A stretch of DNA of 64,000 nucleotides from Acinetobacter sp. ANC 4910 (GTDB lineage Bacteria > Pseudomonadota > Gammaproteobacteria > Pseudomonadales > Moraxellaceae), in the NCBI RefSeq assembly GCF_004331035.1, contig NZ_SJNT01000010.1, positions 1 to 64,000 on the forward strand, read 5' to 3'. The position numbers and the translations under genes are program-made. Every line of letters begins with the position of its first letter. Position 1 is the stretch's first letter. This document shows positions 27,424-37,270 of this stretch, piece by piece. The notes under the pieces were generated by a model. That model was not told the origin of the DNA, did no database searches, and worked only from the letters and a program-made list of their open reading frames with translations.

Positions 27424-30400
27424 AATTTAGGCTCCAAAGCTTTATTCACGCTTGCCTTGTTCTTATTGAACAGGTTCTCATCAAATTTAAAGCGGAAACG
27501 GAAATAAGCGCCATCCATTGTGGTATCGCCATCGGTTAAATCTTTATCTTCATAACCAACAAAGTTATATCCACCAGAAACCCAAAGGTTGGCCGCCAAA
27601 AGATAACCCACTTCAACCCCTGCCATCAGCTTGGTGCCATCTGAAACACTGTTCCACATGACGCCAGCATTTACCCCAGCATCCCAACGTTCATTAATGT
27701 CATACATGAAACGCGTATTCAGCATTTGCGTCATACCACTGCTTTGCAATAGGTCGTAGGTTTCTTCTAAATATTTCACGGCATACTGACCCGACACATG
27801 CACATCGCGCGTCGGATGATAATTTAAATGATGCGACATAATGTAAGCATTACGCTCGTACGGATCACTTAAAGTGGTCTCATTCTTTTCGTAGCGATAC
27901 TCAATTTTACTGAGTGAATCAAATTTGTTGGTTTCTAAATCACGATAAGCTGCACCAATCTGGAATCGGTTAATTAAACGATCACCTGAATCAGCAGCTT
28001 TATTATCGGTTAAATTTAAAACGTTTTTAGCCAAGAACGTAACTTCATCTGAATATTTATAGGCTGTTCCCAACGTATTTAAATAGCTATCACTTTGATT
28101 TGACCAACGCCCTTCAATACGCGCTACATTCTTCCAACGAGGGTTAGATAAATGCTCAAAGCCTAGAGTTGCAGCGGTAGATTCTAATGAATCTTTGTTT
28201 TCACCTTCAAAAACCTTCACTTTCTCAAAGCTGGTATTAAAGAATAAACCTTCTTTTAATTGCCAACGATTACGCACACCCATTGCCGCTTCTGCTTCAC
28301 GCGCACTTAAACCATCGCGCACACGATATTCACTAAATACCGAACCATCTCGCATATATTGACTGTCTAAACCAAATACCGTGGTGTTACGTTTTTGCGT
28401 GTCATTGAGTTCGTATAAACCGCCAATACTTGAGATAAATTCATGACGTGCATAAGCATGAATATTTTTATAGACCTGAGCATCACCACCAACGGCAAAT
28501 ACACGGCGATTACTATCCGCAACATCTTGCTCATATTCAATAAACGCACTTGAACCATCAAAAGGTAATGCCGTTTTCAATTTGGCACGAACCGTGGTGC
28601 CATCATAAGGTGTTTCAACGCTTTGCGTGGATGAACTAGCGGCATTCAATGACTCATTGTAATAACGAACACCCAGTTCCAAGCTCACAATACGGTTAAT
28701 GGCTTTTTCAATTGAAGCACTGATCCCGTTACGCACCCCTGCATTGGCAATATCTTCTGTACGCACGGCTTCAATACGTAATACACCCAATTCATCTAAA
28801 CGTGCATTCAGTTTTACAGCCGTTTCTTTACGTCCCGAACTGATCGAAGATGCTGCATTGCGGAAGCCAACATCCGCCTGCTGATGATAAGCACGCACAT
28901 CGACATTGTCTTTTTTATAGTCCAGTTCTACACGTGCTGCGGAACCATTACCCGAGGTATTTGCAGCCGTCGAAGCATTAACATCGGTTAACTGATCCAA
29001 AGTCATTAAATCATGATCAGAATACGCATATTCGGCAATCAGTTTAGTTTGATCATTCCAGCGAATCACCGTATTGGCACTGGCAATTTTTTCCTGATCA
29101 ATCGGATCATCATTTTGAATATAAGAACCACCGACGGTCACTTTATCATTCAATTTGTAACGACCATTGACTCCCGCCACGGTATATTCTTTGCCACCTT
29201 GATCGGTTTCAATGGTGATTCTTAAGTAGACTGGATTTAGATTTTCATCAATGCTACTTAACGGTGAAGTTAAATAAATACTGTTGGTATAGGTATCAAT
29301 TTCATAGTCGCTAAAACGGGTTAAGGTGCGTTGTGAAATAATTAAACCAGGGTTGTTACGGTCACGCACAATCACTTCAACTTTTTCACTATTTTGAAGC
29401 ATGTCATTGCTGTCCATGCCTAAGGCATAAGGACCTGAAACACCCATTGCACGGAGTTCATTTACGACTTGCGTGGTATTGGTGCGTGCAGCAAAGCTCG
29501 CGACTTGAAAGCGATCACCTTCAACCACCGATTTTAAACCCGTTAATGAACGGCTATATTGACCTAATGAAAGCCCTTCATCATTTTCGGTGCGCGTAAC
29601 ATAGTCGCCATACATGGCATAAGAACGACCTTTATCGACACGTACATAAAGTTTACTGGTCGATTGTGCGTCAAAACCTTTGGCAGATGCATCGCCATAC
29701 ACTGGGTAATATTCATCTGGACGAATATCACGGAATAGGCGCTGATTATTTTCTTTGCTTGAGTCATATGCCAAAGTCAGTAAATAATCACCGCGTACTT
29801 TGCCTTTTAAAAATAAAGCCGCACGACCACGAATGGCAGTTTCACCATCGGCTGAACTGGACAAATCATTCAGTTCTTCTTCAAAGCCATCTTGAGTCGA
29901 GCTTTGCGATAAATTTTTTGGGTCGAACTTATTTAGCGCAAAAGAACCTTCGATAATCCCCGCAACCAACATTGGACGAAGTTCTGCCAAAAAGCGCACA
30001 GGCACGCTTTGTTCGTATATGCCACTACGAACACGCAAGACGCCAGAGCCAGCCTCCAAAGGTGCCAACACGGGCACCACCAAAGATCCACCTTCTGCAA
30101 AAACTTGTACGCCGGGTTTATCTGGATCTAGATCTTTGAGTTGAATCATGCCAATAGAAGATTCCAGTGTGATTGGCGTACGTGTCGCAACAGGAGTCCC
30201 ATGTTGATCCAATACTTTAACCACCACCTGATAAATATCTTTACCATTGGCATAAACGGTTTGTTCAACAGGCTGCGTCGTCAATTGGCTCATCGCATCT
30301 GGTGCAATCACTGTGACTTGTTGCTGATCACGTAAATTACCGAAGCTATCGTACTGACGAACTGCAATGCTATTTTTGCCAGCCGCCAACGGTACACCAA

Positions 30401-33400
30401 TAAAGTCTAAGCCTGTAGCACTACGCTCTTGATAGACTGCTTTTTTACCAATTCGCTTTTCTGAAATTTGTTCATCGTTCACAAATAAACGAATGTCCGT
30501 ACCTAAACTGCCTTTGACCTGAATCGTGGCTTGGGGTGTAGGTAAAATCTGTTGCTCTTTCAGATTTAAAATCGCCAGTTGGTTCGATTCAGAACGCTCA
30601 AGCTCTTGCTCTAAATCTAAAACAACAGGAGCTTTTACTGGTTCAATTTGAACTGTTTGAACCTCTTTAATCTGATCTTTTTTATATTCAATATTACAAT
30701 TGGCTGAAGCACCTGCTGCACTAATACATCCACTTGCAGGTTGACCTTGCACATCTGACACTGAATTGCTCAGTGGATCGACGGTTAAATCTTGACGTAA
30801 GGTTTGCTCTAATGCATCCAGTTGTGCATCAATTTTACTCCGGCGGTCTTCAATTTGTTCTGCCAAGGCTTGAGTGCATTCACCTGAAGAATCGGTAATC
30901 GCGAAGTCTGCACGATGTAACTCGCCACGTTTTAAATCTACGAAGCGGCTAGCCGGATCCCCTGCTTGACGGTTATTAATCAGCACCAATTCTGCATTAT
31001 TCGGTAAAGTCGTATTATCGACTTTAAGCACATGGGTAATTGGTCGAATGCCGTAGAAGTTGTATTTACCTTCCCGATCCGTCACCACAAAGCTACCATC
31101 TTCCATATAAATACGGACCCCAGGTACGCCCCGCTCTCCCGCATCTTGAACGCCATTATGGTTACAATCGCTAAAGACTTTACCGACAATAAAGCCATCT
31201 GGGCTGAATACACCTGGTGTGACTTTTACTGCGGCCTGTGCTTCATTAGAAACGGTATTTTTATTGTCCTGCGCGTAAACACGGTTAATACCGTCTCCAC
31301 TCAGTGCATTAGGACCGACATAGACACGATATTGAACTTTGGCTTCTTGCTTTGGTGTCAGTGTTCCCAAACCGAGCGTCAAATAAGGTCCCTTTCCACC
31401 TTCAGGATCTGCATTTTTTTGCCCATTAACACGGGTACTGCCTGAAACATAAATAAAACCGCGAGGCAAAGTATCTTTCATGTTGACATTATAGAGGGTG
31501 GAATCCCCCATATTTGCCACCGTAATTTGGTAATCTTTAAAATCACCAATTTCAGCAGTATTACTACCTACCACTTCTTTTTTAATCACTAATTTGTCAT
31601 TGCTGGGAACAGAAATATCCACAGGATCAATTGGAATATCAATATTGAGTGCAGCATCACCCGTTTTTAACGTAAAGTTGCCACCATATGACCAAGAGCT
31701 ATCAACGATACGATTAGCAAAATTGTTATAAATGGTCTTGTCACTGGTAAATTTATAATTGGTCGAACCTGCAATGGTTGAAGTATCAATATCAAGTCGA
31801 TAGGTTCCATTTTCGACAAATGGATATACAAATTCACCTTTGCTATTGGTCAGCTGTTGCGCTGGAATCGCCACTTTTTCGCCCGTGGTTTCATCCAATT
31901 TGTACGCCACATTTTCAGCAGGATTGCCCTTCTCATCCAACAATGTAACCTTCGCACCAGCGACAGGCAAATTGGTCTTGGCATCAAAAACAACACCATA
32001 AGGATCAATCAATACCGTGGTATGAATATCTGTAATACTGTTGGTCGGATTGCCGCCCTCATCTAAACAATCTGTCAAAGAAACAATCACTTGATCACGC
32101 TTGACGGTTTGTAAAATCTGGTCATTCACATGAATGATACTGGATTCTTGTGTTGCTAAAGTGAAACGGAATACACCTGTATTCGCTCCAGTCTCAACAC
32201 CCTGTACATATTCAACGTCTCCAGTCAGCGTTGACTGAACTTTAATTTTGACTTTATCGAGATTGCTGCGTGAGGCATTACACATGGCACTATTTGCAGC
32301 AATGTACAATGGTTGACTTAAACTGCCTGTGGCTAAAATATTGGAATAATTTTTACTGTTATTGCTAATTGATGCACTACCACCAACGCTTGTTGTCACT
32401 TCATTAGAAACTGTTTTTTTCAAATTAGAAAGCAAACCATGCTCAACACTGAACACGTTTGAAATTGAGGCATGACTCACATTTGAATTCATGGTTACAA
32501 CCAACTCAACCGCTTCGGTGCTATTCGCAGCCAAGGCTTGAGGGTATGCCACCACCAGTGTATTGATTAAAGATTTATCTGTTGGAATCTGGCGGGTAAA
32601 CTTATCTTGCCCCAATGGATATAAAACCAACGCTTTAGAATTGGTCGGTTTAGCCGATTTAAAGATGGTGTTGGCAGGTATCTCATCCAACAGAACCACA
32701 GCTTTCATGGCCTCACCATCAACGTCAATGGTTTGAAGACCAGAATTGCGCTTTGAATTATTTTTAACGCTCAAGCTATAGGTTAAATCATAAGATTGAC
32801 CCGCTTGTGGTTCAAAACTGGTTTTATCGACCGATTTAGTCGCTGTGAGTTGTGGTAAGAAACTAATTAAAGCATTAACTGCATCTGCAATAGCCGTCGG
32901 GTCTTGTACAACATAGGCTTGGAGTGGTAAATCTACTTGCTGGCTGTCATTCAATGATATGGAAGAATCTGCAACCACCCATAAATCAACTTTTTGCCCA
33001 GCCTGTAAACTTAAATGTCCTGTAACCAGCAAATCTGAACGATCAAATTCACCATTTTGATTACTGTCGACATAAATTTTAATATTCGATAATTCGGGAA
33101 CAGTGCTTTTATCAATCACAATATCTGCTGGCGCATTACTATGATTGGTTAACGTATTCAGCCAAATCACTCGTGCACCCGCATCAATTTCTAATCGCGT
33201 TGGTGAAGTGAGGCTAATCACATATTTAGGTGTAATGGTCACTTGAACGGTATTTGAAACCGATTGGCCAACTTGACCATCAGTTTGTATAAAACTTGCA
33301 TAAGCCGTATTGGTAATATTTTGCCCAGCAGCAGGCATCACAGCATAAGCATGATTTACCAATGCCATAGCCGTAGCTAAGCTTGAAAAAATAAGCTTGA

Positions 33401-33437
33401 TCTTATGATTCTGTAGCGGCTGAACTCGTTTAATCAC
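27420..33437 (-). CDS. 2005-residue DUF11/SdrD-like protein with C-terminal outer-membrane barrel
   Basis: A GTG start preceded by GGGG gives a signal peptide cleaved after AYA (residue 32). Then come: the motif PAAGQNITNTAYASF; a domain with calcium-like loop YVDSNQNGEFD (about 122-132); a DUF11-like domain (190-350); a Cna-B-like domain (478-600); a DUF11 domain (614-740); an SdrD B-like domain (745-850, DCNHNGVQDAGE); a charged linker (855-960); and Ig-like domains (970-1150). Residues 1155-2005 show alternating amphipathic beta strands (LYVRVDKGRSYAMYGDYVTR) and end in GAYFRFRFKF, a BamA-type beta signal, so this part should be a large barrel. It probably anchors or exports the neighbouring surface proteins. 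Confidence 0.9.
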   Translation of the reverse strand: MIKRVQPLQNHKIKLIFSSLATAMALVNHAYAVMPAAGQNITNTAYASFIQTDGQVGQSVSNTVQVTITPKYVISLTSPTRLEIDAGARVIWLNTLTNHSNAPADIVIDKSTVPELSNIKIYVDSNQNGEFDRSDLLVTGHLSLQAGQKVDLWVVADSSISLNDSQQVDLPLQAYVVQDPTAIADAVNALISFLPQLTATKSVDKTSFEPQAGQSYDLTYSLSVKNNSKRNSGLQTIDVDGEAMKAVVLLDEIPANTIFKSAKPTNSKALVLYPLGQDKFTRQIPTDKSLINTLVVAYPQALAANSTEAVELVVTMNSNVSHASISNVFSVEHGLLSNLKKTVSNEVTTSVGGSASISNNSKNYSNILATGSLSQPLYIAANSAMCNASRSNLDKVKIKVQSTLTGDVEYVQGVETGANTGVFRFTLATQESSIIHVNDQILQTVKRDQVIVSLTDCLDEGGNPTNSITDIHTTVLIDPYGVVFDAKTNLPVAGAKVTLLDEKGNPAENVAYKLDETTGEKVAIPAQQLTNSKGEFVYPFVENGTYRLDIDTSTIAGSTNYKFTSDKTIYNNFANRIVDSSWSYGGNFTLKTGDAALNIDIPIDPVDISVPSNDKLVIKKEVVGSNTAEIGDFKDYQITVANMGDSTLYNVNMKDTLPRGFIYVSGSTRVNGQKNADPEGGKGPYLTLGLGTLTPKQEAKVQYRVYVGPNALSGDGINRVYAQDNKNTVSNEAQAAVKVTPGVFSPDGFIVGKVFSDCNHNGVQDAGERGVPGVRIYMEDGSFVVTDREGKYNFYGIRPITHVLKVDNTTLPNNAELVLINNRQAGDPASRFVDLKRGELHRADFAITDSSGECTQALAEQIEDRRSKIDAQLDALEQTLRQDLTVDPLSNSVSDVQGQPASGCISAAGASANCNIEYKKDQIKEVQTVQIEPVKAPVVLDLEQELERSESNQLAILNLKEQQILPTPQATIQVKGSLGTDIRLFVNDEQISEKRIGKKAVYQERSATGLDFIGVPLAAGKNSIAVRQYDSFGNLRDQQQVTVIAPDAMSQLTTQPVEQTVYANGKDIYQVVVKVLDQHGTPVATRTPITLESSIGMIQLKDLDPDKPGVQVFAEGGSLVVPVLAPLEAGSGVLRVRSGIYEQSVPVRFLAELRPMLVAGIIEGSFALNKFDPKNLSQSSTQDGFEEELNDLSSSADGETAIRGRAALFLKGKVRGDYLLTLAYDSSKENNQRLFRDIRPDEYYPVYGDASAKGFDAQSTSKLYVRVDKGRSYAMYGDYVTRTENDEGLSLGQYSRSLTGLKSVVEGDRFQVASFAARTNTTQVVNELRAMGVSGPYALGMDSNDMLQNSEKVEVIVRDRNNPGLIISQRTLTRFSDYEIDTYTNSIYLTSPLSSIDENLNPVYLRITIETDQGGKEYTVAGVNGRYKLNDKVTVGGSYIQNDDPIDQEKIASANTVIRWNDQTKLIAEYAYSDHDLMTLDQLTDVNASTAANTSGNGSAARVELDYKKDNVDVRAYHQQADVGFRNAASSISSGRKETAVKLNARLDELGVLRIEAVRTEDIANAGVRNGISASIEKAINRIVSLELGVRYYNESLNAASSSTQSVETPYDGTTVRAKLKTALPFDGSSAFIEYEQDVADSNRRVFAVGGDAQVYKNIHAYARHEFISSIGGLYELNDTQKRNTTVFGLDSQYMRDGSVFSEYRVRDGLSAREAEAAMGVRNRWQLKEGLFFNTSFEKVKVFEGENKDSLESTAATLGFEHLSNPRWKNVARIEGRWSNQSDSYLNTLGTAYKYSDEVTFLAKNVLNLTDNKAADSGDRLINRFQIGAAYRDLETNKFDSLSKIEYRYEKNETTLSDPYERNAYIMSHHLNYHPTRDVHVSGQYAVKYLEETYDLLQSSGMTQMLNTRFMYDINERWDAGVNAGVMWNSVSDGTKLMAGVEVGYLLAANLWVSGGYNFVGYEDKDLTDGDTTMDGAYFRFRFKFDENLFNKNKASVNKALEPKL

Positions 33438-33473
33438 GAAAATACCCCAATACCGAGCAAAAGCAGGTGAAAG

Positions 33474-33499
33474 GGATAGGCACTAAAGGATGCCTATCC
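33474..33499 (-). promoter_or_regulatory. Intercistronic hairpin before the barrel gene
   Basis: A perfect nine-base stem (ggataggca with tgcctatcc) and eight-base loop lie in the 92-base gap between the 907-residue subunit gene and the barrel gene. Only a weak pyrimidine tract follows on the minus strand. It could attenuate read-through or protect upstream mRNA, lowering barrel expression relative to subunits. Confidence 0.55.
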
Positions 33500-33529
33500 A
33501 CATAAATAGTTATTAATGTTTTGACTTAA

Positions 33530-36253
33530 TTATTGAGCATCAACTTTAACGCTGAACTTCATCGTCACTGTTTCAGACGGTGCCAAATCAAATTGAGATG
33601 ACTTCAAGTTGTTTGCTGTATTGGTCACAGTACCTTTTGATACTGGCTCTAACGCAGCCGCAGGCGATGAACCTAGAGTGGTGTAACTTGGTACAGCATC
33701 AGTAATTTCAACTTTAGTTACTGCCTGATTACCATCATTCACCGCTTTAATTTGGTAAATGATACAAGCACCTGGTTTCGCCTGAAGTGTAGATGTTCCA
33801 AAGCCACCATCTGGTGTTCCGTCACATGCTGCATCTAGTGCTTGCATTTTTTCCAGACGGACTTGACCAATGTTGACTGTGGTTTTATCTGTCACAGTGA
33901 TCGCAGCAGGAGCAACCGTACCATTTAATGCGCCAGTCGGTGTGACAGTCACAATCGACAAATCGGCTTGACCCGCTGTTGCATTACTTGGCGCTTCAAC
34001 TTTAACCAAGATATTGATACTTTCTTTTGGAGAAAGACCATCGGCACCATTGGTTGCAGTTAACCACTTGTTAAGGTTCTGAATATCAGTAACCAACTCA
34101 TCCGTGTCTGCAATACCATTGTTGTTTTTATCAACATAAACAGAAGTCACAAAACCATTAGTTGCAGGGTCATGTGTAATGCTGATCGGTAATGTTCCAT
34201 CCGCAATACCTTCTACAACGTTACCGTTGTTGGTTAAAGTATGCTTATAGACAATCGTACCACCCGGTGCGACTTGACCTTGTTGATCCGCTAAGAATGA
34301 AAGTCCACGCACTGCTTCTACAGTCAAGTGATCTTTCATCTTGTCTGTTAAGCCTGTTGCAGGCGAATTAATTGTGAAGACAATATCTTGACTATTTGCA
34401 GGTGTTGCATCCGTAGACGGAGTCACCTTGGCACAGAAATACGCCGTTGCATTTGGCTGAATTGCACCCGTATTGGTCACTTTAGTCGCTGAACATACAC
34501 CACTTGAATCAGCAACAAAGTATTCAACAGTCCAACCCGATGGTAATGCTTGTTCAGTACCAAAGTTATAGTTGTCCGATGTTGAACCAGAATTCGTTAC
34601 AGCAATTGGGAAGGTCGCCGCAACACCAGGTTTAGTTGTTACTGTGGTTACCACATTATTTGAAACGTAAGCCCCTTCACCGGTTAAGCCCGTATCATCT
34701 TCCGTGTAGTTTTTATTCCCTTTACCATTGCTCAAATCAACTTTTGACGCTGTGATATTGGTAATTCTTAAAGTCACGGTATCTGAAGATGCTGGCGCAT
34801 GTACAGGTGTAATGGTTAAGATTGTGTCCAAACCAGGTGCAGTAATTGGGCCGGTATAACCATTTGGCAACGTAATACGTGCAGAGATTTCAAGGTGACC
34901 ACCTGAAGCCAATGGACCACTGTCCACACTCGCATCACCATTGGTATCGGTTAACGGTGTATTACCATCAGACTTTAATAACTCAACAATAGAACCTGCA
35001 GGTAGTGCAGATTTATTGACCGTAATGTTATAGGTTTCAGCGACATTACCAAGGTTGTGAATCCAAATATCTTCTGTAGAGCTTGATGCACCAAATAAAA
35101 CTGGAGAACCTTGTACCGCAGTTGTGGTAATCAAGTCATCTTTCGCGAGATTGCCAGAAACTTTTTGTGCATCCGAATACGTATCGCTTGCGTTATCGTT
35201 AATCGTACCCGTATAGGTAGACTGTACAGTTACATCATATGGGTTGGTTGGTTGAGACGTCTCAGTACCCGGACCATCTGGGTCAAATGTCGCGATGTTG
35301 GTAATTTTTCCTGCAGGAGCAGCACTATCAACCGTCACTTGGAAGGTTAACTTGCCGGTACTGTTACGCGCTACAGAAGCAAGAACTAACTGAACTTTAT
35401 TATTGGTAAATTCGTACTTCGCTGCTGCTGCCGCTTCATCACCAGTCGCATCGGTCAATGCCGCGGTCTGACCACTCCAACGTGCTGAACCTGCAATATA
35501 GGTCACACCTGAAGGTAAAATATCTTCAATGGTAAGATTGGCTGCATCGGCATTACCCGTGTTTTTATAGGTCAATTCATACGTTACGGTATCGCCACGT
35601 GCAACTGCAGTGACATTGGCAGACTTCGTGACTTGAATAACCGCACCTGAAACAATCGTTACGGTATCCGTATTCAGTTTGGTTTTGTCTGCAATAACTG
35701 TAATATAAGTACTTGCCGCAGACAGTGCTAATTGACCAGAATTACCAGCTGTTGCTGTTGCGGCAGTTGTACCTACCACAACCAAGCCTACAGACTCACC
35801 AGCATTTAAGGTAACTTTTTGACCTGCCAAATTCGTACCGTTATCCGGTACACCATCTTTATTCGCATCTAAATAAATAGCAATGTTGGAGAAATCAAAA
35901 TTGTCCCCAGCCACATTGGCTAAATTCAGCGTAAATTCATCCGTTCCATTACCTGTATTGGTTAATACGTGCGATAAAGTCACGACACCATTTGGGTTAG
36001 CCGTTGCGGTACGGTTTTGCTCAAGTGTGAAGCTCCCCACTTGTAAAACAGTGGTTTTTACTTCATTTGACGTCACAGTACGTGTGGTCGATGTACCATC
36101 TACATACGATGCTGTTGCAATGTTACTAATGTTTGTTCCTGCGGCTGGTGCGGCTGCATGTGCACCTGTCGCGAAAAAAGCAAAGCCCCCCAACACTGTC
36201 GCAATTGACACATAAAGGCTATTTCGCTTTGTATTCTTCAAATTCATAGGCAT
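33530..36253 (-). CDS. 907-residue six-domain secreted protein, DUF11 type (paralogue 3)
   Basis: A signal peptide is cleaved after AHA (residue 33), followed by the segment APAAGTNISNIATASYVDG. Six beta-sandwich domains follow at about 70-200, 207-345, 365-500, 535-650, 650-795 and 798-907. The second is a classic DUF11 domain (VTYELTYKNTGNADAANLTI, then EDILPSGVTYIAGS). Loops YLDANKDGVPDN, DTNGDASVDSG and YVDKNNNGIADTDE look like calcium sites. Two conserved cysteine pairs occur in domains 4 and 6. It ends MKFSVKVDAQ. It is a structural surface subunit by inference, with paralogues at 41160-43817 and 43833-46487. Confidence 0.88.
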   Translation of the reverse strand: MPMNLKNTKRNSLYVSIATVLGGFAFFATGAHAAAPAAGTNISNIATASYVDGTSTTRTVTSNEVKTTVLQVGSFTLEQNRTATANPNGVVTLSHVLTNTGNGTDEFTLNLANVAGDNFDFSNIAIYLDANKDGVPDNGTNLAGQKVTLNAGESVGLVVVGTTAATATAGNSGQLALSAASTYITVIADKTKLNTDTVTIVSGAVIQVTKSANVTAVARGDTVTYELTYKNTGNADAANLTIEDILPSGVTYIAGSARWSGQTAALTDATGDEAAAAAKYEFTNNKVQLVLASVARNSTGKLTFQVTVDSAAPAGKITNIATFDPDGPGTETSQPTNPYDVTVQSTYTGTINDNASDTYSDAQKVSGNLAKDDLITTTAVQGSPVLFGASSSTEDIWIHNLGNVAETYNITVNKSALPAGSIVELLKSDGNTPLTDTNGDASVDSGPLASGGHLEISARITLPNGYTGPITAPGLDTILTITPVHAPASSDTVTLRITNITASKVDLSNGKGNKNYTEDDTGLTGEGAYVSNNVVTTVTTKPGVAATFPIAVTNSGSTSDNYNFGTEQALPSGWTVEYFVADSSGVCSATKVTNTGAIQPNATAYFCAKVTPSTDATPANSQDIVFTINSPATGLTDKMKDHLTVEAVRGLSFLADQQGQVAPGGTIVYKHTLTNNGNVVEGIADGTLPISITHDPATNGFVTSVYVDKNNNGIADTDELVTDIQNLNKWLTATNGADGLSPKESINILVKVEAPSNATAGQADLSIVTVTPTGALNGTVAPAAITVTDKTTVNIGQVRLEKMQALDAACDGTPDGGFGTSTLQAKPGACIIYQIKAVNDGNQAVTKVEITDAVPSYTTLGSSPAAALEPVSKGTVTNTANNLKSSQFDLAPSETVTMKFSVKVDAQ

Positions 36254-36255
36254 AA

Positions 36256-36269
36256 GAGTCCCCCGACTC
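36256..36269 (-). promoter_or_regulatory. Small hairpin holding the ribosome site of the 907-residue gene
   Basis: On the minus strand GAGTC-GGGG-GACTC forms a five-base stem whose loop is the G-rich ribosome binding site just before the ATG at 36253. Exposure of the site in a loop, or its masking by other pairing, could set subunit ratios after the small subunit gene. Confidence 0.35.
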
Positions 36270-36299
36270 CATCAAAATGACGTGTATAAAATTTAGAAA

Positions 36300-36791
36300 T
36301 TAATCGTTTGATGCATTTACTTTGGCTTGTGCACTAACAGTTACTGTTTTCTTGGCTGGTAATTCCATGATTTGCCACTGTAAAGCGCGGTATTCTTTGA
36401 GCGGAACGTTGACCAGTTTTCCATCTACTTTTTTCTTTAATGGCATCGCAGCAAAGTTAACGCCATCTGTACTCGCAAGTGCACCTGAAGGCAGGCTGTT
36501 GCCTAAATATTGCGTATCTGCTGGAATTGGTAAGGTTGCTTTTAGGCTTTTAATGCTGTGTGCCGTGTTGTTGGTATAAGTCGCACGATACTCGATAACA
36601 TCTTGAGGCTTGATTGAGTTTGCAGCTTGAAACTGTGCATTCCCTTTACTGTCTACAACTTTTTTGAATGCTTTTAACTGAATTGATACAGGTTCATTTG
36701 ATGTCGTCGTAGCAGCCATTCCATGAGCAGCCCCCCCAACAAGTATTAAACCAATCATCAATTTTTTCAGCGTAGTTCTTTTGTTTAACAT
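36300..36791 (-). CDS. Small single-domain exported protein, candidate main subunit
   Basis: From the ATG at 36791 (GTGGA nearby; an upstream in-frame TTG is rejected) the product is 163 residues. The signal peptide is cleaved after HGMA. One DUF11-like domain follows, from VSIQLKAFKKVVDSKG through DVIEYRATYTNNTAHSIKSL to KKTVTVSAQAKVNASND. This domain matches in layout the last domain of the four large neighbours (K-x-x-x, then Y-x-x-T/V-Y-x-N-x, ending near V-x-A/V-K-V). It lacks their cysteines and calcium loops. It is first in the second transcription unit. A small abundant repeating subunit or a cap for the large proteins are the best guesses. Confidence 0.82.
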   Translation of the reverse strand: MLNKRTTLKKLMIGLILVGGAAHGMAATTTSNEPVSIQLKAFKKVVDSKGNAQFQAANSIKPQDVIEYRATYTNNTAHSIKSLKATLPIPADTQYLGNSLPSGALASTDGVNFAAMPLKKKVDGKLVNVPLKEYRALQWQIMELPAKKTVTVSAQAKVNASND

Positions 36792-36818
36792 GATTTTATC
36801 CACTGCAAACCAATGCAA

Positions 36819-37270
36819 ATATTTGCGACATTAATCACATTTAAGAAAATTAATGCCGCAAAGCTCAAAGCAATATTAAACAAAAAACAAACGCTTCACC
36901 ATACATTTTATAAAAAAAATGTTAACTGGTTCACTCTTGATTTTTTAATTTAGTTATATAAATTTACAATATTGAAAATAAATGGATGTTTATAATCAGT
37001 TTTCACAAAAACAGTGACTTTACACAAAGAAACAATGTAAGACTAATCGTGACGATTCAATTATTCTTAGAGGGGAATTGCCATATTAAAAAAAACCAAG
37101 CATTTGTTTTTATTGTTTATTTTAAATTAATTTTGGCCCAACTCTGGCAGTTTCAACTCATCTGACCGCTTCAAACAATGCATTCGATGTTTTACATTGC
37201 AAATCTCACAGAAAAAAAAAGGTCGGCTTCATAACATGACCCGACCTTATTTTTTCACCCCAAATCAGAA
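36819..37270. other. Spacer between the two surface-protein transcription units
   Basis: This 452-base AT-rich gap has no supported ORF. It holds the terminator of the upstream three-gene unit and must contain a promoter for the small subunit gene. I could not pick that promoter with confidence. Confidence 0.6.
37212..37250 (-). terminator. Terminator of the first surface-protein unit
   Basis: On the minus strand an eight-base stem (AAGGTCGG with CCGACCTT) and 14-base loop are followed by nine T. It lies about 20 bases past the stop of the 1304-residue gene. Confidence 0.9.

Noticed and set aside
35883..36215. 110-codon ORF antisense to the 907-residue surface gene
   Set aside because: It mirrors a Thr/Ala/Val-rich coding region and has no start signals; shadow frames are expected in such sequence.
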